Source: Hordeum vulgare subsp. vulgare (taxonomy: Eukaryota; Streptophyta; Magnoliopsida; Poales; Poaceae). From it: a stretch of 64,000 nt of DNA. A program made the position numbers and the translations under genes. Shown piece by piece: positions 46,272 to 58,060 of this stretch (position 1 is its first letter; every line of letters begins with the position of its first letter). Where the stretch lies: contig NC_058524.1 in assembly GCF_904849725.1 (NCBI RefSeq), forward strand, positions 490,055,763 to 490,119,762, read 5' to 3'. The notes below the pieces were generated by a model that made no database searches, had not been told where the DNA came from, and was given only the letters and a program-made list of their open reading frames with translations.

Positions 46272-47791
46272 TGATACGTCCATTTTGCATCATGATTTCA
46301 TGTTGATATTTATTGCTTTTTGGGCTGTTATATTACTTGTGGTACCATATTTATGCCTTTTCTCAATTATTTTGCAAGGATTATTTGAAGTGGGAGAATT
46401 CAAGCAGCTGGAATTCTGGACTGGAAAAGGAGAAAATCCTAGTCCACTATTCTGCACATCTCCAAATGCCCTGAAAATTTTCGTGGATTTTTTCTGGAAT
46501 ATATTAAAAATACTGGGCGAAATAACTACCGGAGGGGGGCCACCAGGGCCCCACAAGCCCCCAGTCCGCCACCACCCCCCTCGTGGCGGTGGGCAAGCTT
46601 GTGGGTTGCCTGAAGGCCAACTAGCCTCCCTCTTTTGCTATATGAAGCGTCCTGGTCTGGAAAAAAATCAATAGGGAGCTTTTTTGTGGTTTTGCTATAT
46701 GAGCCATGAGGCGGAACTTGAGCAGATCCAATCTAGAGCTCCGGCAGGACGATCCCGCCGCAGAAATTTCCCTCCCGAAGGGGGGAATCGTCGCCATCGT
46801 CATCACTAACACTCCTCTCGTCAGAGGGGAGGCATCTTCATCAATATCTTCATCAGCACCATCTCCTCTCCAATCCCTAGTTCATCTCTTGTAACCAATC
46901 TTCGTCTCGCAACTCCGATTGGTACTTGTAGTTGATTACTCTTTGTAGTTGATGCTAGTTGGATTATTTGGTGGAAGAGTTTATGTTCAGATCCTTGATG
47001 GTATTCATTACACCTCTGGTCATGATCATGATTATGTCTTATGAGTAGTTACTTTTGTTCCTGAGGATGTGGGATAAGTCATGTTAGTAATAGTCATGTG
47101 AATTTGATATTCGTTCGGTATTTTGATATGCTGTATGTTGTCTTTTTCCTCTAGTGGTGTTATGTGAATGTCGACTACATAACACTTCACCATATTTGGG
47201 CCTAGAGGAAGGCATTGGGAAGTAGTAAGTAGATGATGGGTTGCTGGAGTGACAGAAGCTTAAACCCCAGTCTATGCCCTGCTTCGTGAGGGGCTGATTT
47301 GGATCCACTAGTTTAATGCTATAGTTAGACTTTGTCTTAATTCTTCTTTTGTAGTTGCGGATGCTTGCGTGAGAGGTTAATCATAAGTGTGATTCTTGTC
47401 CAAGTAAGGGCAGTACCCAAGCGCCTGTCCACCCACATATCAAACTATCAAAGTAACGAACGCAAATCATATGAACATGATGAAACTAGCATGACAGAAA
47501 TCCCCGTGTGTCCTCGGGAGCGTTTTTCCTCCTATAAGACTTTGTTCAGGCTTGTCCCTTGCTACAAAAGGTATTGGGCCACTTGCTTCACCGTTGCTAC
47601 TACTGGTTACTTGTTACTTTTTGCTTGCTACATTTCACCTCGCTACACAATCACTTGTTACCGCTACTGTCCGTGCTTGCAGTTATTACCTTGCTGAAAT
47701 CCATTTATCAGAGCCTTCTGCTCCTCGTTGGGTTCGACACTCTTACTTATTGAAAGGACTACGATTGATCCCCTATACTTGTGGGTCATCA
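46272..47791 (+). repeat. 5' LTR of element h
   Basis: 1,520 bp, TGATACGTCC...GTGGGTCATCA. An extra GCTATATGA copy at 46694-46702 replaces the GCCGCCGCC-like text found in the other two family LTRs. Confidence 0.9.
46551..46646 (+). promoter_or_regulatory. U3 hairpin and TATA-like box of element h 5' LTR
   Basis: Arms CCACAAGC/GCTTGTGG with inner CCGCCAC/GTGGCGG (46551-46605); GCTATATGA at 46638-46646. Confidence 0.65.
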
Positions 47792-47802
47792 AGACTCTTT
47801 TC

Positions 47803-47820
47803 TGGCGCCGTTGCCGGGGA
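47803..47820 (+). other. Primer binding site, tRNA-Asp type (element h)
   Basis: TGGCGCCGTTGCCGGGGA, 11 nt after the LTR end. A strong splice-donor-like GGTAAGT follows at 47834-47840. Confidence 0.9.
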
Positions 47821-47897
47821 GTGAAGCGCCTTTGGTAAGTCGAAATTGGTAAGGAAACATTTATATATTGTGCTTAAATTTATTGTCACTTGTCACT

Positions 47898-49800
47898 ATG
47901 GAAACTCTTCCTTTAAGGAGTTTGTTCGGGGTATCTTCACCACGAACGGAAGCACGAGGACTTGCTCCTCAACATGAGGTACTTACTAAAAATATTTTTT
48001 ATGAAATTCCTTCGGGTATGCTTGAGAAACTGCTGGCTAATCCTTCCACACGAGATGGATCTTCACATCCAGACTTGCATCTAATCTATGTAGATGAAGT
48101 TTTTTGTTTATTTAAGCTTGCCGGTTTGCCCGAGGATGAGGTAAAGAAGAAAGTATTTCCTTATCTTTGAAGGATAAGGCGTTGACATGGTATAGCCTAT
48201 GTGATGATACTGGATTATGGGACTACAATCGGTTGAAATTGGAATTTCATCAAAAGTTCTATCCTATGCATTTAGTACATCGTGATCGGAACTTTATTTG
48301 TAACTTTTGGCCTCGTGACAGGGAAACCATAGCTCAAGCTTGGGGGAGGCTTAAATCCATGCTATATTCATGCCCCAATCATGAGCTCTCGAGAGAAATC
48401 ATCACTCAAAACTTTTATGCTCGGCTTTCTCATGAAGATCGTACCATGCTTGATACTTCTTGTGCCAGTTCTTTTATGAAGAAGGATATTGATCACAAGT
48501 GGAATTTATTGGAGAGAATCAAACGCAACTCTGAAGATTGGGAGCTGGAGGAAGGTAAGGACTCAGGTATGAATTTCCAGTTTGATTGCGTAAAATCTTT
48601 TGTTGAGACAAACACTTCTAGATATTTTAGCGCTAAGTATGGACTTGACTCTGAGATTGTAGCTTCTCTATGTGAATCTTTTGCTGCTCATGTTGATCTT
48701 CCCAAAGAGAAGTGGTTTAAATATCATCCTCCTGTAGAAAGTAACATAGCCAAAACCAATCTAGTTGAGGAGAAAATCATAGCTTTTAGTGATCCTGTTG
48801 TTCCTTGTGCTTACACTGAGAAACCACCATACCCTGCTAGGATGAAGGATTATTCTAAAGCTCCAACTGTGATACGTAGGGGTTACATTAGACCACTTGC
48901 ACCCCCTGAGGAGATTAGAGTTGAACCTAGTGTTGTTATTATCAAAGATCTCTTAGCCGAAGACATAGACGGGCATGTTATGAAATTCTGTGAGGACTCC
49001 GCTAGAATTGCTAAACCTCACGCGAAAGACAAGCACAGACCTGTAGTTGGCCTGCCGGTTGTTTCTGTTAAGATAGGAGATCACTGTTACCATGGTTTAT
49101 GTGATATGGGAGCTAGTGTTAGTGCAATACCCCGTTCTCTATATGATGAAATCAAAGATGAGATTGCACCTGCTGAGTTAGAACCCATTGATGTCACTAT
49201 TACGCTAGCTAATAGAGACACTATCTGCCCTCTGGGAATTGTGAGAGACGTAGAAGTCCTGTGTGGTAAGACGAAGTATCCTACTGATTTCCTCGTCCTT
49301 GGTACTACACAAGATAGCTTTTGTCCCATCATATTCGGTAGACCATTTCTCAACACTGTCAATGCTCACATTGATTGCATTAAGCAGACTGTCACAGTAA
49401 GTTTCGAGGGTGTGTCTCATCAATTTAACTTCTCCAAGTTTGGAAGACAACCCCATGAAAGAGAGTCGTCTGGTAGAGATGAAATCATTGCTCTTGCCTC
49501 TATTGTCGTACCTCCTACGAATCCTTTAGAGAAATATCTGCTTGAGCATGAAAATGATATGCATATGGAGGAGAGAGATGAGATAGATAGAATTGTCTTA
49601 GAACAACATCCTATTCTCAAGAATAATCTGCCTGTTGAACTGCTTGGGGATCCTCCCCCACCAAAGGGTGATCCTGTGTTCGAGCTTAAACAATTGCCTG
49701 ATACTCTTAAGTATGCCTATCTTGATGAGAAGGAGATATATGCTGTCATTATTAGTGCTCTCCTCTCAGAGCGCGAAGAGAAGAAGTTACTAAGGGGAAG
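47898..49800 (+). pseudogene. gag: gag-protease of element h
   Basis: Start ATG 47898 (METLPLRSLFG), conserved in position with g. The capsid region has DKALTWYSLCDD, QAWGRLKSML and CPNHELSRE. A 1-bp deletion near 48160 shifts the frame. After it, one frame (48167 onward) continues through the linker and an aspartic protease with DMGAS at 49103-49117 and FGRPFLNT near 49340. A net 7-bp deletion near 49795 ends the frame before RT. No zinc knuckle was seen, as is usual in this group. It would have supplied particle protein and the processing protease. Confidence 0.9.
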
Positions 49801-51311
49801 CATCGCGCTGCTATTGGATATACTCTTCATGATCTTAAGGGTATTAGTCCTACTCTATGTCAGCACAAGATTAAAACCGATCCTGACTTTAAACCAGTTG
49901 CAGATCATGAAAGGAGATTAAATCCTAAGATGAAAGAGGTCGTTAGAAAAGAAATATTAAAGCTTGTGGAAGCAGGAATCATTTATCCTGTTGCTCATAG
50001 TGATTGGTTAAGTCCAGTACATTGCGTACCTAAGAAGTGAGGTATCACCGTCGTTCCTAATGATAAGGATGAACTAATCCCACAAAGGATTATTACCGGC
50101 TATAGTATGGTGATAGACTTCCGGAAACTGAACAAGGCAACCAGGAAAGATCATTATCCTTTGTCGTTCATCGACCAAATGCTAGAAAGGCTATCAAAGC
50201 ACACACACTTCTGCTTTCTAGACGGTTATTCAGGTTTCTCGCAAATACCTGTTGCACAATCTGATCAAGAGAAAACCACTTTCGCCTGCCCTTTCGGTAC
50301 CTTTGCCTATAGACGTATGCCTTCTGGCTTATGTAATGCACCTGCCACCTTCCAAAGATGTATGATGGCTATATTCTCTGACTTTTGTGAAAAGATTGTC
50401 GAGGTTTTCATGGATGACTTCTCCGTTTACGGGTCTTCCTTTGATGATTGCCTCAGCAACCTTGATCGAGTCTTACAGAGATGCGAAGAAACCAACCTCA
50501 TCTTGAATTGGGAGAAGTGCCACTTTATGGTTAATGAAGGTATCGTCTTAGGACACAAAATCTCTGAAAGAGGCATTGAAGTTGATAAGGCTAAGATTGA
50601 TGCAATTGAGAAAATGCCTTTCCCCACAGATATCAGAGGTATACGAAGTTTCCTAGGTCATGCTGGTTTCTATAGAAGGTTCATTAAAGACTTCTCTAAG
50701 ATTTCTAGGCCTCTTAACAACCTCTTGCAGAAGGATGTTCCTTTTGTTTTTGATGAGGATTGTGAGGAAGCCTCTGAAATACTTAAGAAGGCTTTGATAA
50801 CCGCACCTATTGTTCAACCACCTGACTGGAACTTGCCCTTTGAAATCATGTGTGATGCTAGTGATTATGCTTTTGGTGCTATTCTAGGACAAAGAGTTGA
50901 CAAGAAGTTGAATGTCATTCACTACGCTAGTAAAACTCTAGACATTTCCCAAAGAAACTATGCCACTACGGAGAAGGAATTTCTAGCAGTCGTGTTTGCA
51001 TGTGAAAAGTTCAGATCTTATATAGTTGACTCCAAAGTCACTATTCACTCTGATCATGCTGTTATTAAGTACCTCATGAAGAAGAAGGCTGCTAAGCCTA
51101 GGCTGATCAGATGGGTTCTCCTGCTACAGGAATTTGATTTGCACGTCGTTGACCGAAAGGTTGCTGATAACCCTGTAGCAGATAACTTGTCTAGTCTAGA
51201 GAATGTCCTTGATGAGCCACTACCAATTGATGACAGCTTTCGTGATGAGAAATTAATGTCATCCGCACTTCACATAGTGCATCGTGGTATGCCGATTATG
51301 CAAACTATATC
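49801..51311 (+). pseudogene. pol: Reverse transcriptase and RNase H of element h
   Basis: RT: EAGIIYPVAHSDWLSPVHCV at the N-terminus, then TGA 50038-50040 in a KK-GG context. After that, [31 protein letters not shown] and FMDD (50407-50418, the YxDD box) are intact. RNase H follows: [27 protein letters not shown] and [11 protein letters not shown] 1-bp deletion near 51255 shifts the frame into the connection to integrase. RT copies the RNA into DNA, and RNase H removes the RNA strand. Catalytic residues are all present, but the protein is interrupted at least twice. Confidence 0.92.
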
Positions 51312-52600
51312 ATAGCCAAATACATACCACCCAGTTTCACCTATCAACAAAAGAAGAAATTCTTCTTTGATTTGAGACACTACTTTTGGGATGATCCTCA
51401 CCTTTATAAGGAAGGAGTAGATGGTGTTATTGTACGTTGTGTGCCTGAACATGAACAGGGACAAATTCTGCAGAAGTGTCATTCCGAAGCCTACGGAGGA
51501 CACCATGCTGGAGATAGAATTGCCCATAAGGTATTACAATCAGGTTTGTATTTGCCCACTCTCTTCAAGAGATGCCTATGAACTATTCACTTGTCATTGA
51601 ACCATTTGATGTCTGGGGCTTTGATTATATGGGACCCTTCCCGAGTTCCAATGGGTACACTCACATCTTAGTTGCTGTGGATTACATTACTAAGTGGGTA
51701 GAAGCTATCCCCACTAAAAATGCTGATCACCACACCTCTATTAAGATGCTTAAAGAAGTCATATTCCAAAGATTTGGAGTCCCTAGATACTTGATGACTG
51801 ATGGCGGTTCACACTTCATTCATGGTGTTTTCCGCAAGATGCTAGCTAAGTATGATGTCAACCATAGAGTTTTATCTCCTTATCATCCTCAGTCTAGTGG
51901 GCAAGTGGAGTTGAGTAATAGGGAGATCAAGTTGATCCTACAAAATACCGTCAATAGAACTCGAAAGAACTGGTCCAGCAAACTTGACGATGCACTATGG
52001 GTTTATAGGACTGCTTAGAAGAATCCCATGGGCATGTCACCGTATAAAATGGTTTACGGTAAGGCTTGTCATTTACCTCTTGAGCTGGAACACAAAGCTT
52101 ATTGGGCAATCAAAGAGCTCAACTTTGATTTCAAACTTGCCGGTGGGAAGTGGTTGTTTGATATCAGCTCGTTAGATGAATGGAGAGCCCAGGCATATGA
52201 GAATGACAGGTTGTTCAAGGAAAAGGTTAAGAGATGGCACGACAAACGAATACAGAAACGAGAGTTCAATGTAGGTGACTATGTCTTGCTATACAATTCT
52301 CGTTTGAGATTCTTTGCAGGCAAGCTTCTCTCCAAATGGGAAGGTCCCTATGTTGTCGAGGAAGTATATCGTTTCGGTGCCATCAAAATCAATAACACGG
52401 AAGGAAATTTTCCTAAAGTGGTAAATGGGCAAAGAATCAAGCATTACATCTCTGGTACTCCCATAAATGTTGAGACCAATATCATCAATGTCATAACTCC
52501 AGAGGAGTACATAAGGGATGTTTATCAGCCTGTTTTAGACCTTGAAAACGAAGATGTATCTGTTTCGGCAAGAAATTGGACTCCGATACTTTTCCCATAG
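51312..52600 (+). pseudogene. pol: Integrase of element h, zinc finger half deleted
   Basis: HSEAYGGHHAGDR gives the two His of the HHCC finger. About 67 bp are missing at 51570 relative to g, removing the CxxC pair and shifting the frame. The core follows in one frame: D at 51680 (VAVDYITKW), D at 51800 (MTDGGSHF), E at 51908 (QVELSNRE). A nonsense TAG lies at 52016-52018 and a long C-terminal domain (VKRWHDKRIQKREF, GDYVLLYNSRL, KWEGPYVVEEV) ends at TAG 52598-52600. Integrases insert the cDNA into chromosomes. This copy is dead by at least two lesions. Confidence 0.92.
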
Positions 52601-52672
52601 GAAATTTCCTTAGTTTTGGAATTTTTGGAAACTTAGAAAAATAAAAAGTAGTCCGGAGAGCGAACGAGGCAG

Positions 52673-52801
52673 CCACAAGGGCCCACTCCGCCACCACCCC
52701 CCTGGTGGCGGTGGGCAAGCTTGTGGGCACCTCGTGTGCCTCCCGGACTCCGTTTTCTTGCGGAGGACTCCTTCTGGCCCAGAAAAAAAATCAATATATA
52801 G
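52673..52801 (+). promoter_or_regulatory. Internal hairpin/TATA module before env-position ORF (element h)
   Basis: Arms CCACAAG/CTTGTGG with inner CCGCCACC/GGTGGCGG (52673-52727), then a TATATA at 52795-52801, about 90 bp before the ORF start at 52885. It closely resembles the LTR U3 module of the same element at 46551-46646. Confidence 0.6.
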
Positions 52802-52884
52802 CACCCGAAGGTTTTGGTCTCCGTATCACTTAGTTTTCCTCTGTTTTCGTTCCGAGCCTGTTTCTGTGACATATCTAGATCATC

Positions 52885-53400
52885 ATGACTTCCCCAAACG
52901 CTCCTAAGGACAAGATCTTCGAGAAGGTCATCAATCCGTACCTCACAGAAGTGCTGAAACACCCTCAATCTATCAAGATGAGCGAGGGGATGTTGCACAT
53001 CCGTGATGTTGAGGAGCCTAAGAAGACCGGAAGCATGGAGACGAGGCTCGAAGCAGTGGAGCAACAAGTCTTCAAGTGCCTAGGGATGGTTGAGCATGGA
53101 CTCAACGCCAACCACATGATGATCACAGAGTTCACTAGAAATCACAAGATGGATGCCATTGATATTGGGAAACGGCTCTCCAGGCTTCACGATAGGGTTG
53201 ACCAACTTCAGGGCCAGATCTATGACCTGCAGAATCAAAACTGTGAGTATGAGTACAAATTTAAATCAATAAGGTTGGCTGCAGATTTGAGGATTCTGAC
53301 GACTCGTTCATCCTGCCATGTTGGAGCACCTATGCCTTGGAAGACGGAGGATCAGACTACTCCACCAACACCACCATCACGGCCAAAGGAAGAAAACTAA
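52885..53400 (+). CDS. Coiled-coil ORF in env position (element h)
   Basis: 171 residues, intact. The start is set by the first ATG after the TATA module and by the matching start in g. Residues 1-47 are conserved and polar (DKIFEKVINP, EGMLHIRDVE). About 50-130 is a long amphipathic, heptad-like helix (METRLEAVEQQVF, LSRLHDRVDQLQGQIYDLQNQ), predicted coiled coil. The C-terminus is Pro/Thr-rich. No signal peptide or membrane segment, hence not a fusion envelope. Roughly 78% identical to the g copy by eye. Function unknown; a particle, RNA or chromatin adaptor are all possible. It stands out by being open while gag and pol beside it are broken several times. Confidence 0.75.
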   Translation: MTSPNAPKDKIFEKVINPYLTEVLKHPQSIKMSEGMLHIRDVEEPKKTGSMETRLEAVEQQVFKCLGMVEHGLNANHMMITEFTRNHKMDAIDIGKRLSRLHDRVDQLQGQIYDLQNQNCEYEYKFKSIRLAADLRILTTRSSCHVGAPMPWKTEDQTTPPTPPSRPKEEN

Positions 53401-54923
53401 GCGTTGGCATGGGCAATCCCCTTGGCTTCTGCCAAGCTTGGGGGAGTTGCCCTGGTATCGTATCACCTTTATATCTTTTGCTTTTACCTTCGGTTTAGTT
53501 CTGTCCTTTTTAGTTTTCATTTCTTCTTTTAGAGGAATAAGTCTTTAGTTTTTAGTTTGAGTCTTTTGCCTTTGTCTCTCCCCCGATGTATTCGAGCTTA
53601 CGAGCTATATAATAAAGAGTTTCTTAGTCAAGGGCTTTGCTTTGTGCCATGATCAAAAAGTATGAAAAGAACGATAGCATGAAAGATCATGAGACGATCT
53701 TATGGAAAGTAATAACTTCACTTATGACAAGTATGATGACTGAAACTTGTTGAGAATAAATCAACATAGACCTCAGTCATTGTTGCAATTAATAATAAGT
53801 AATAAGGAAAGAGAGGTTCACATACAAATATATCATCTTAGACACTTTTTACAATTGTGAGCACTCACCAAACTATTACATGCCTAGGAGTAGATGTTGG
53901 ACAAGGAAGACAACATAACAAATTGTGTTTGCTTGGTTCCAAACAATGTTATATGATTAGAGATCCCTTAGCACGTGACGATTGCTTCCACCTCATATTA
54001 GCCAGAACTCCCACACCAAGTAGAGATACTACTTGTGCATCCTTAAACCTCCAAGCAGTTTTGCCATGAGAGTCCACCATACCTACCTATGGATTGAATA
54101 AGATCCTTCAAGTAAGTTGTCATCGGTGCGGGCAATAAAAATTGCTCTCTAATATGTATGATCTATTAGTGCGTGGAAAATAAGCTTTGTACGAACCTGT
54201 GACGAGGAAGACACAAAAGCGACAGACTGCATAATAGAGTTCTTTATCACAGGAGGCAATATAAAGTGACGTTCCTCCGCACTAAGAGGACACGCATCCA
54301 AACCTCAAAAGCGCATGACAACATCTGCTTCCCTGTGCAAAGGGCCTATCTTGTACCTTTACTTTTTACCCTTGCAAGAGTCATGGTGATCATCACCAAT
54401 TTCCTTTTTGCCTTTTTCTTGGCTACCGTCACATGTTTGGGAAAGATCTATATTCATATATCAACTTGGAGTTGAGTACTTATGCTTTATTGTTGTTGAC
54501 CTTACCCTTGAGGTAAACCGCTGGGAGGCAAAATAATAAGCCCCTATCTTCCTCTGTGTCCAGCTGAAACTTTGACACCATGAGTACCACGTGTGTTGTA
54601 ACAATTGCGGAAAACGAAAGAGATGATTGAGTATGTGGGTTTGCCTTACAAGCTCTTATTTGACTCTTTCGGATGTTGTGATAAATTGCAATTGCTTCAA
54701 TAACTATGGACTATTGTTGGTTACTTCTGGGTAAGGTTTTTTGCTTCATGCTTTGCGAAGTGAAGGAATTGTTACTTTCCCATAAGAATCTTTATGATAT
54801 ATTACTGTTCTATGTGTGATCATGATGCCGTCATGTCCGTATTATGTTTTATCGACACCTTCGACCCTCAACATGTGGACATGTTTATGGAACTTGGTTT
54901 TCGCTTGAGGAAAAGCGAGGTCT
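53401..54923 (+). other. 3' non-coding region of element h
   Basis: 1.5 kb with no coding domain. PPT-identical AAGCTTGGGGGAGTT at 53434-53448, 34 bp after the ORF stop. The region aligns with 62830-64000 of g. Confidence 0.75.
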
Positions 54924-54937
54924 AAGCTTGGGGGAGT
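54924..54937 (+). other. Polypurine tract of element h
   Basis: AAGCTTGGGGGAGT directly before the 3' LTR TGATACG. Confidence 0.88.
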
Positions 54938-56454
54938 TGATACGTCCATTTTGCATCATGCTTTGATGTTGATATTTATTGCTTTTTGGGTTGTTATATT
55001 ACTTGTGGTACCATATTTATGCCATTTCTCTCTTATTTTGCAACGGTTATTTGAAGAGGGAGAATTCAGGCAGCTGGAATTCTGGACTAGAAAAGGAGAA
55101 AATCCTAGTCCACTATTCTGCACATCTCCAAATGCCCTGAAAATTTACGCGGATTTTTTCTGGAATATATTAAAAATACTGGGCGAAAGAACTACCGGAG
55201 GGGGGCCACTAGGGCCCCACAAGCCCCCACTCCGCCACCACCCCCTGGTGGCGGTGGGCAAGCTTGTGGACTGCCTGAAGGCCCACTAGCCCCCCGCTTT
55301 TGCTATATGAAGCGTCCTCGTCTGGAAAAAAAAATCATTAGGGAGATTTTTCGTGGTTTCGCCGCCGCCACGAGGCGGAACTTGAGCAGATCCAATCTAG
55401 AGCTCCGGCAGGACGATCCTGCCGGGGAAATTTCCCTCCCGGAGGGGGAATCGTCGCCATCGTCATCACCAACACTCCTCTCGTCGAAGGGGAGGCATCT
55501 TCATCAGCACCATCTCCTCTCCAATCCCTAGTTCATCTCTTGTAACCAATCTTAGTCTCGCAACTCCGATTGGTACTTGTAAGGTTGCTAGTAGTGTTGA
55601 TTACTCTTTGTAGTTGATGCTAGTTGGATTATTTGGTGGAAGAGTTTATGTTCAAATCCTTGATGCTATTCATTACACCTCTGGTCATGATCCTGATTAT
55701 GTCTTGTGAGTAGTTACTTTTCTTCTTGAGGACATGAGATAAGTCATGTTAATAATAGTCATGTGAATTTGATATTCGTTCGGTATTTTGATATGTTGTA
55801 TGTTGTCTTTTTCCTCTAGTGGTGTTATGTGAACGTAGACTACATAACACTTCACCATATTTGGGCCTAGAGGAAGGCATTGGGAAGTAGTAAGTATATG
55901 ATGGGTTGCTGGAGTGACAGAAGCTTAAACCCCAGTCTATGCGTTGCTTCGTGAGGGGCTGATTTGGATCCACTAGTTTAATGCTATGGTTAGACTTTGT
56001 CTTAATTCTTATTTGGTAGTTGCGGATGCTTGTGAGAGAGGTTAATCATAAATGGGATGCTTGTCCATGTAAGGGCAGTACCCAAGCGTCGGTCCACCCA
56101 CATATCAAACTATCAAAGTAACAAACGCGAATCATATGAACATGATGAAACTAGCATGATAGAAATCCCCGTGTGTCCTCGGGAGCGTTTTTCCTCCTAT
56201 AAGACTTTGTTCAGGCTTGTCCCTTGCTACAAAGGGATTGGGCCACTTGCTGCACCGTTGCTACTACTTGTTACTTGTTATTTTTGCTTGCTACGTTTCA
56301 TCTCGCTACACAATCATTTGTTACTGCTACTTTCAGTGCTTGCAGTTATTACCTTACTGAAATCCGTTTATCAGAGCCTTCTGCTGCTCGTTGGGTTCGA
56401 CACTCTTACTTATCGAAAGGACTACGATTGATCCCCTATACTTGTGGGTCATCA
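54938..56454 (+). repeat. 3' LTR of element h
   Basis: 1,517 bp, TGATACGTCC...GTGGGTCATCA. Next base starts the resumed LTR of g. Confidence 0.9.
55217..55310 (+). promoter_or_regulatory. U3 hairpin and TATA-like box of element h 3' LTR
   Basis: Arms CCACAAGC/GCTTGTGG with inner CCGCCACC/GGTGGCGG (55217-55269); TGCTATATGA at 55301-55310. Confidence 0.65.
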
Positions 56455-57147
56455 TACTCATGTGAATTTGGTATTCGTTCGGTAATTTGATGTTTTTGTA
56501 TGTTGTTTTTCCTCTAGTGGTGTTATGTGAACGTCGACTACATAACACTTCACCATTATTTGGGCCTATAGGAAGGCATTGGGAAGTAGTAAGTAGATAA
56601 TGGGTTGCTAGAGTGGCAGAAGCTTAAACCCCAGTTTATGCGTTGCTTCATAAGGGGCTGATTTGGATCCACTAGTTTAATGCTATGGTTAGACTTTGTC
56701 TTAATTCTTCTTTCGTAGTTGCGGATGCTTGTGAGAGGGGTTAATCATAAGTGGGATGCTTGTCCAAGTAAGGGTAGTACCCAAGCGCCAGTCCACCCAC
56801 ATATCAAACTATCAAAGTAACGAACGCGAATCATATAAAGATGATGAAACTAGCATGACAGAAATTCCCGTGTGTCCTCGGGTGCGTTTTCCTCCTTTAA
56901 GACTTTGTTCTGGCTTGTCCCTTGCTACTAACGGGATTGGGCCACCTTGCTGCACCGTTGCTACTTTTTTTACTTGTTGCTTGCTACGAATCATCTCACC
57001 ACACAATCACTAGTTACCGACAATTTAAGTGCTTGCAGATCTTTCCTTGTTGTAAACCACTTGTCAGATCCTTCTGCTCCTCGTTGGGTTCGACACTCTT
57101 ACTTATAGAAAGGACTACAATTGATCCCCTATACTTGTGGGTCATCA
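56455..57147 (+). repeat. 5' LTR of element g, right piece
   Basis: Resumes g's LTR after h and ends GGGTCATCA at 57147. It includes the repeated leader text also seen twice in h's LTRs. Confidence 0.88.
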
Positions 57148-57158
57148 AGACTCTTTTC

Positions 57159-57176
57159 TGGCGCCGTTGCTGGGGA
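57159..57176 (+). other. Primer binding site, tRNA-Asp type (element g)
   Basis: TGGCGCCGTTGCTGGGGA, one mismatch to h. GGTAAGT donor-like sequence at 57190-57196. Confidence 0.88.
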
Positions 57177-57253
57177 GTGAAGCGCCTTTGGTAAGTGGAA
57201 CTTGCTAAGGAAACATTCATATAGTGTGCTGAAATTTGTTGTCACTTGTCACT

Positions 57254-58060
57254 ATGGATGATAATCCTTTGAGGGGCTTGTTCGGGGTATCTTCACCTTG
57301 AACGTAAGCACAAAGAGTTGCTCCTCAACCCGCTGCACCTACTGAAAATATTTTCTTTGAATTTCCTTCGGGTATGCTTGAGAAATTGCTGGCTAATCCT
57401 TTTACACGAGATGGAACTTCACATCCAGACTTGGATCTAATCTATGTAGATGAGGTTTGTGGTTTATTTAAGCTTGCAGGTGTGCCCGAGGATGAGGTAA
57501 AGAAGAATTTCTTTCCTTTATCTTTGAAGGATAAGGCGTTGACATGGTATATGCTATGTGATGATACTGGATCATGGGACTACAATCGGTTGAAATTGGA
57601 ATTTCATCAAAAGTTTTATCCTATGTATTTAGTACATCGTGATCAGAGTTATATTTATAATTTTTGGCCTCGTGACAGAGAAAGCATCGCTCAAGCTTGG
57701 GGGAGGCTTAAATCAATGCTATATTCATGCCCCAATCATGAGCTCTCGAGAGAAATTATCATTCAAAACTTCTATGCTCAGCTTTCTCATGATGATCGCA
57801 CCATGCTTGACACTTCTTGTACCGGTTCTTTTATGAAGAGAGATATTGAGTTCAAATGGAATTTATTGGAGAGAATTAAACGCAACTCTGAAGATTGGGA
57901 GCTTGAAGAAGGTAAGGAGTCACGTATGAATTTCACTTTTGATTGCGTTAATCCTTTGTTCAGACAAATACTTTTTGTGACTTTAGCGCTAAGTATGGAC
58001 TTGACTCTGAGATAGTAGCTTCATTGTGTGAATATTTTGCTGCTCATATTAGTCAAAGAT
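57254..58060 (+). pseudogene. gag: gag of element g
   Basis: Start ATG 57254 (MDDNPLRGLFG) corresponds to h's start. Nonsense TGA 57299-57301 and TAA 57305-57307 follow at codons 16 and 18. The frame is then open through the capsid region (DKALTWYMLCDD, QAWGRLKSML, CPNHELSRE) until a 1-bp loss near 57955. After that, a second short region in another frame leads to the linker preceding protease. The capsid core itself, 57374-57940, has no internal stop. Confidence 0.88.

Larger units (their letters stand above)
46272..56454 (+). mobile_element. Element h: WHAM-like Athila retrotransposon inside g's LTR
   Basis: 10,183 bp with LTRs 46272-47791 and 54938-56454, tRNA-Asp-type PBS, gag-PR-RT-RNaseH-IN, an env-position coiled-coil ORF, about 1.5 kb of 3' non-coding sequence and PPT. 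Flanks TAGTT (46267-46271) and TACTC (56455-56459) match poorly, so the duplication has decayed. The two LTRs differ at about 11 of the first 150 bp (hand count), making it one of the older insertions. Confidence 0.9.
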
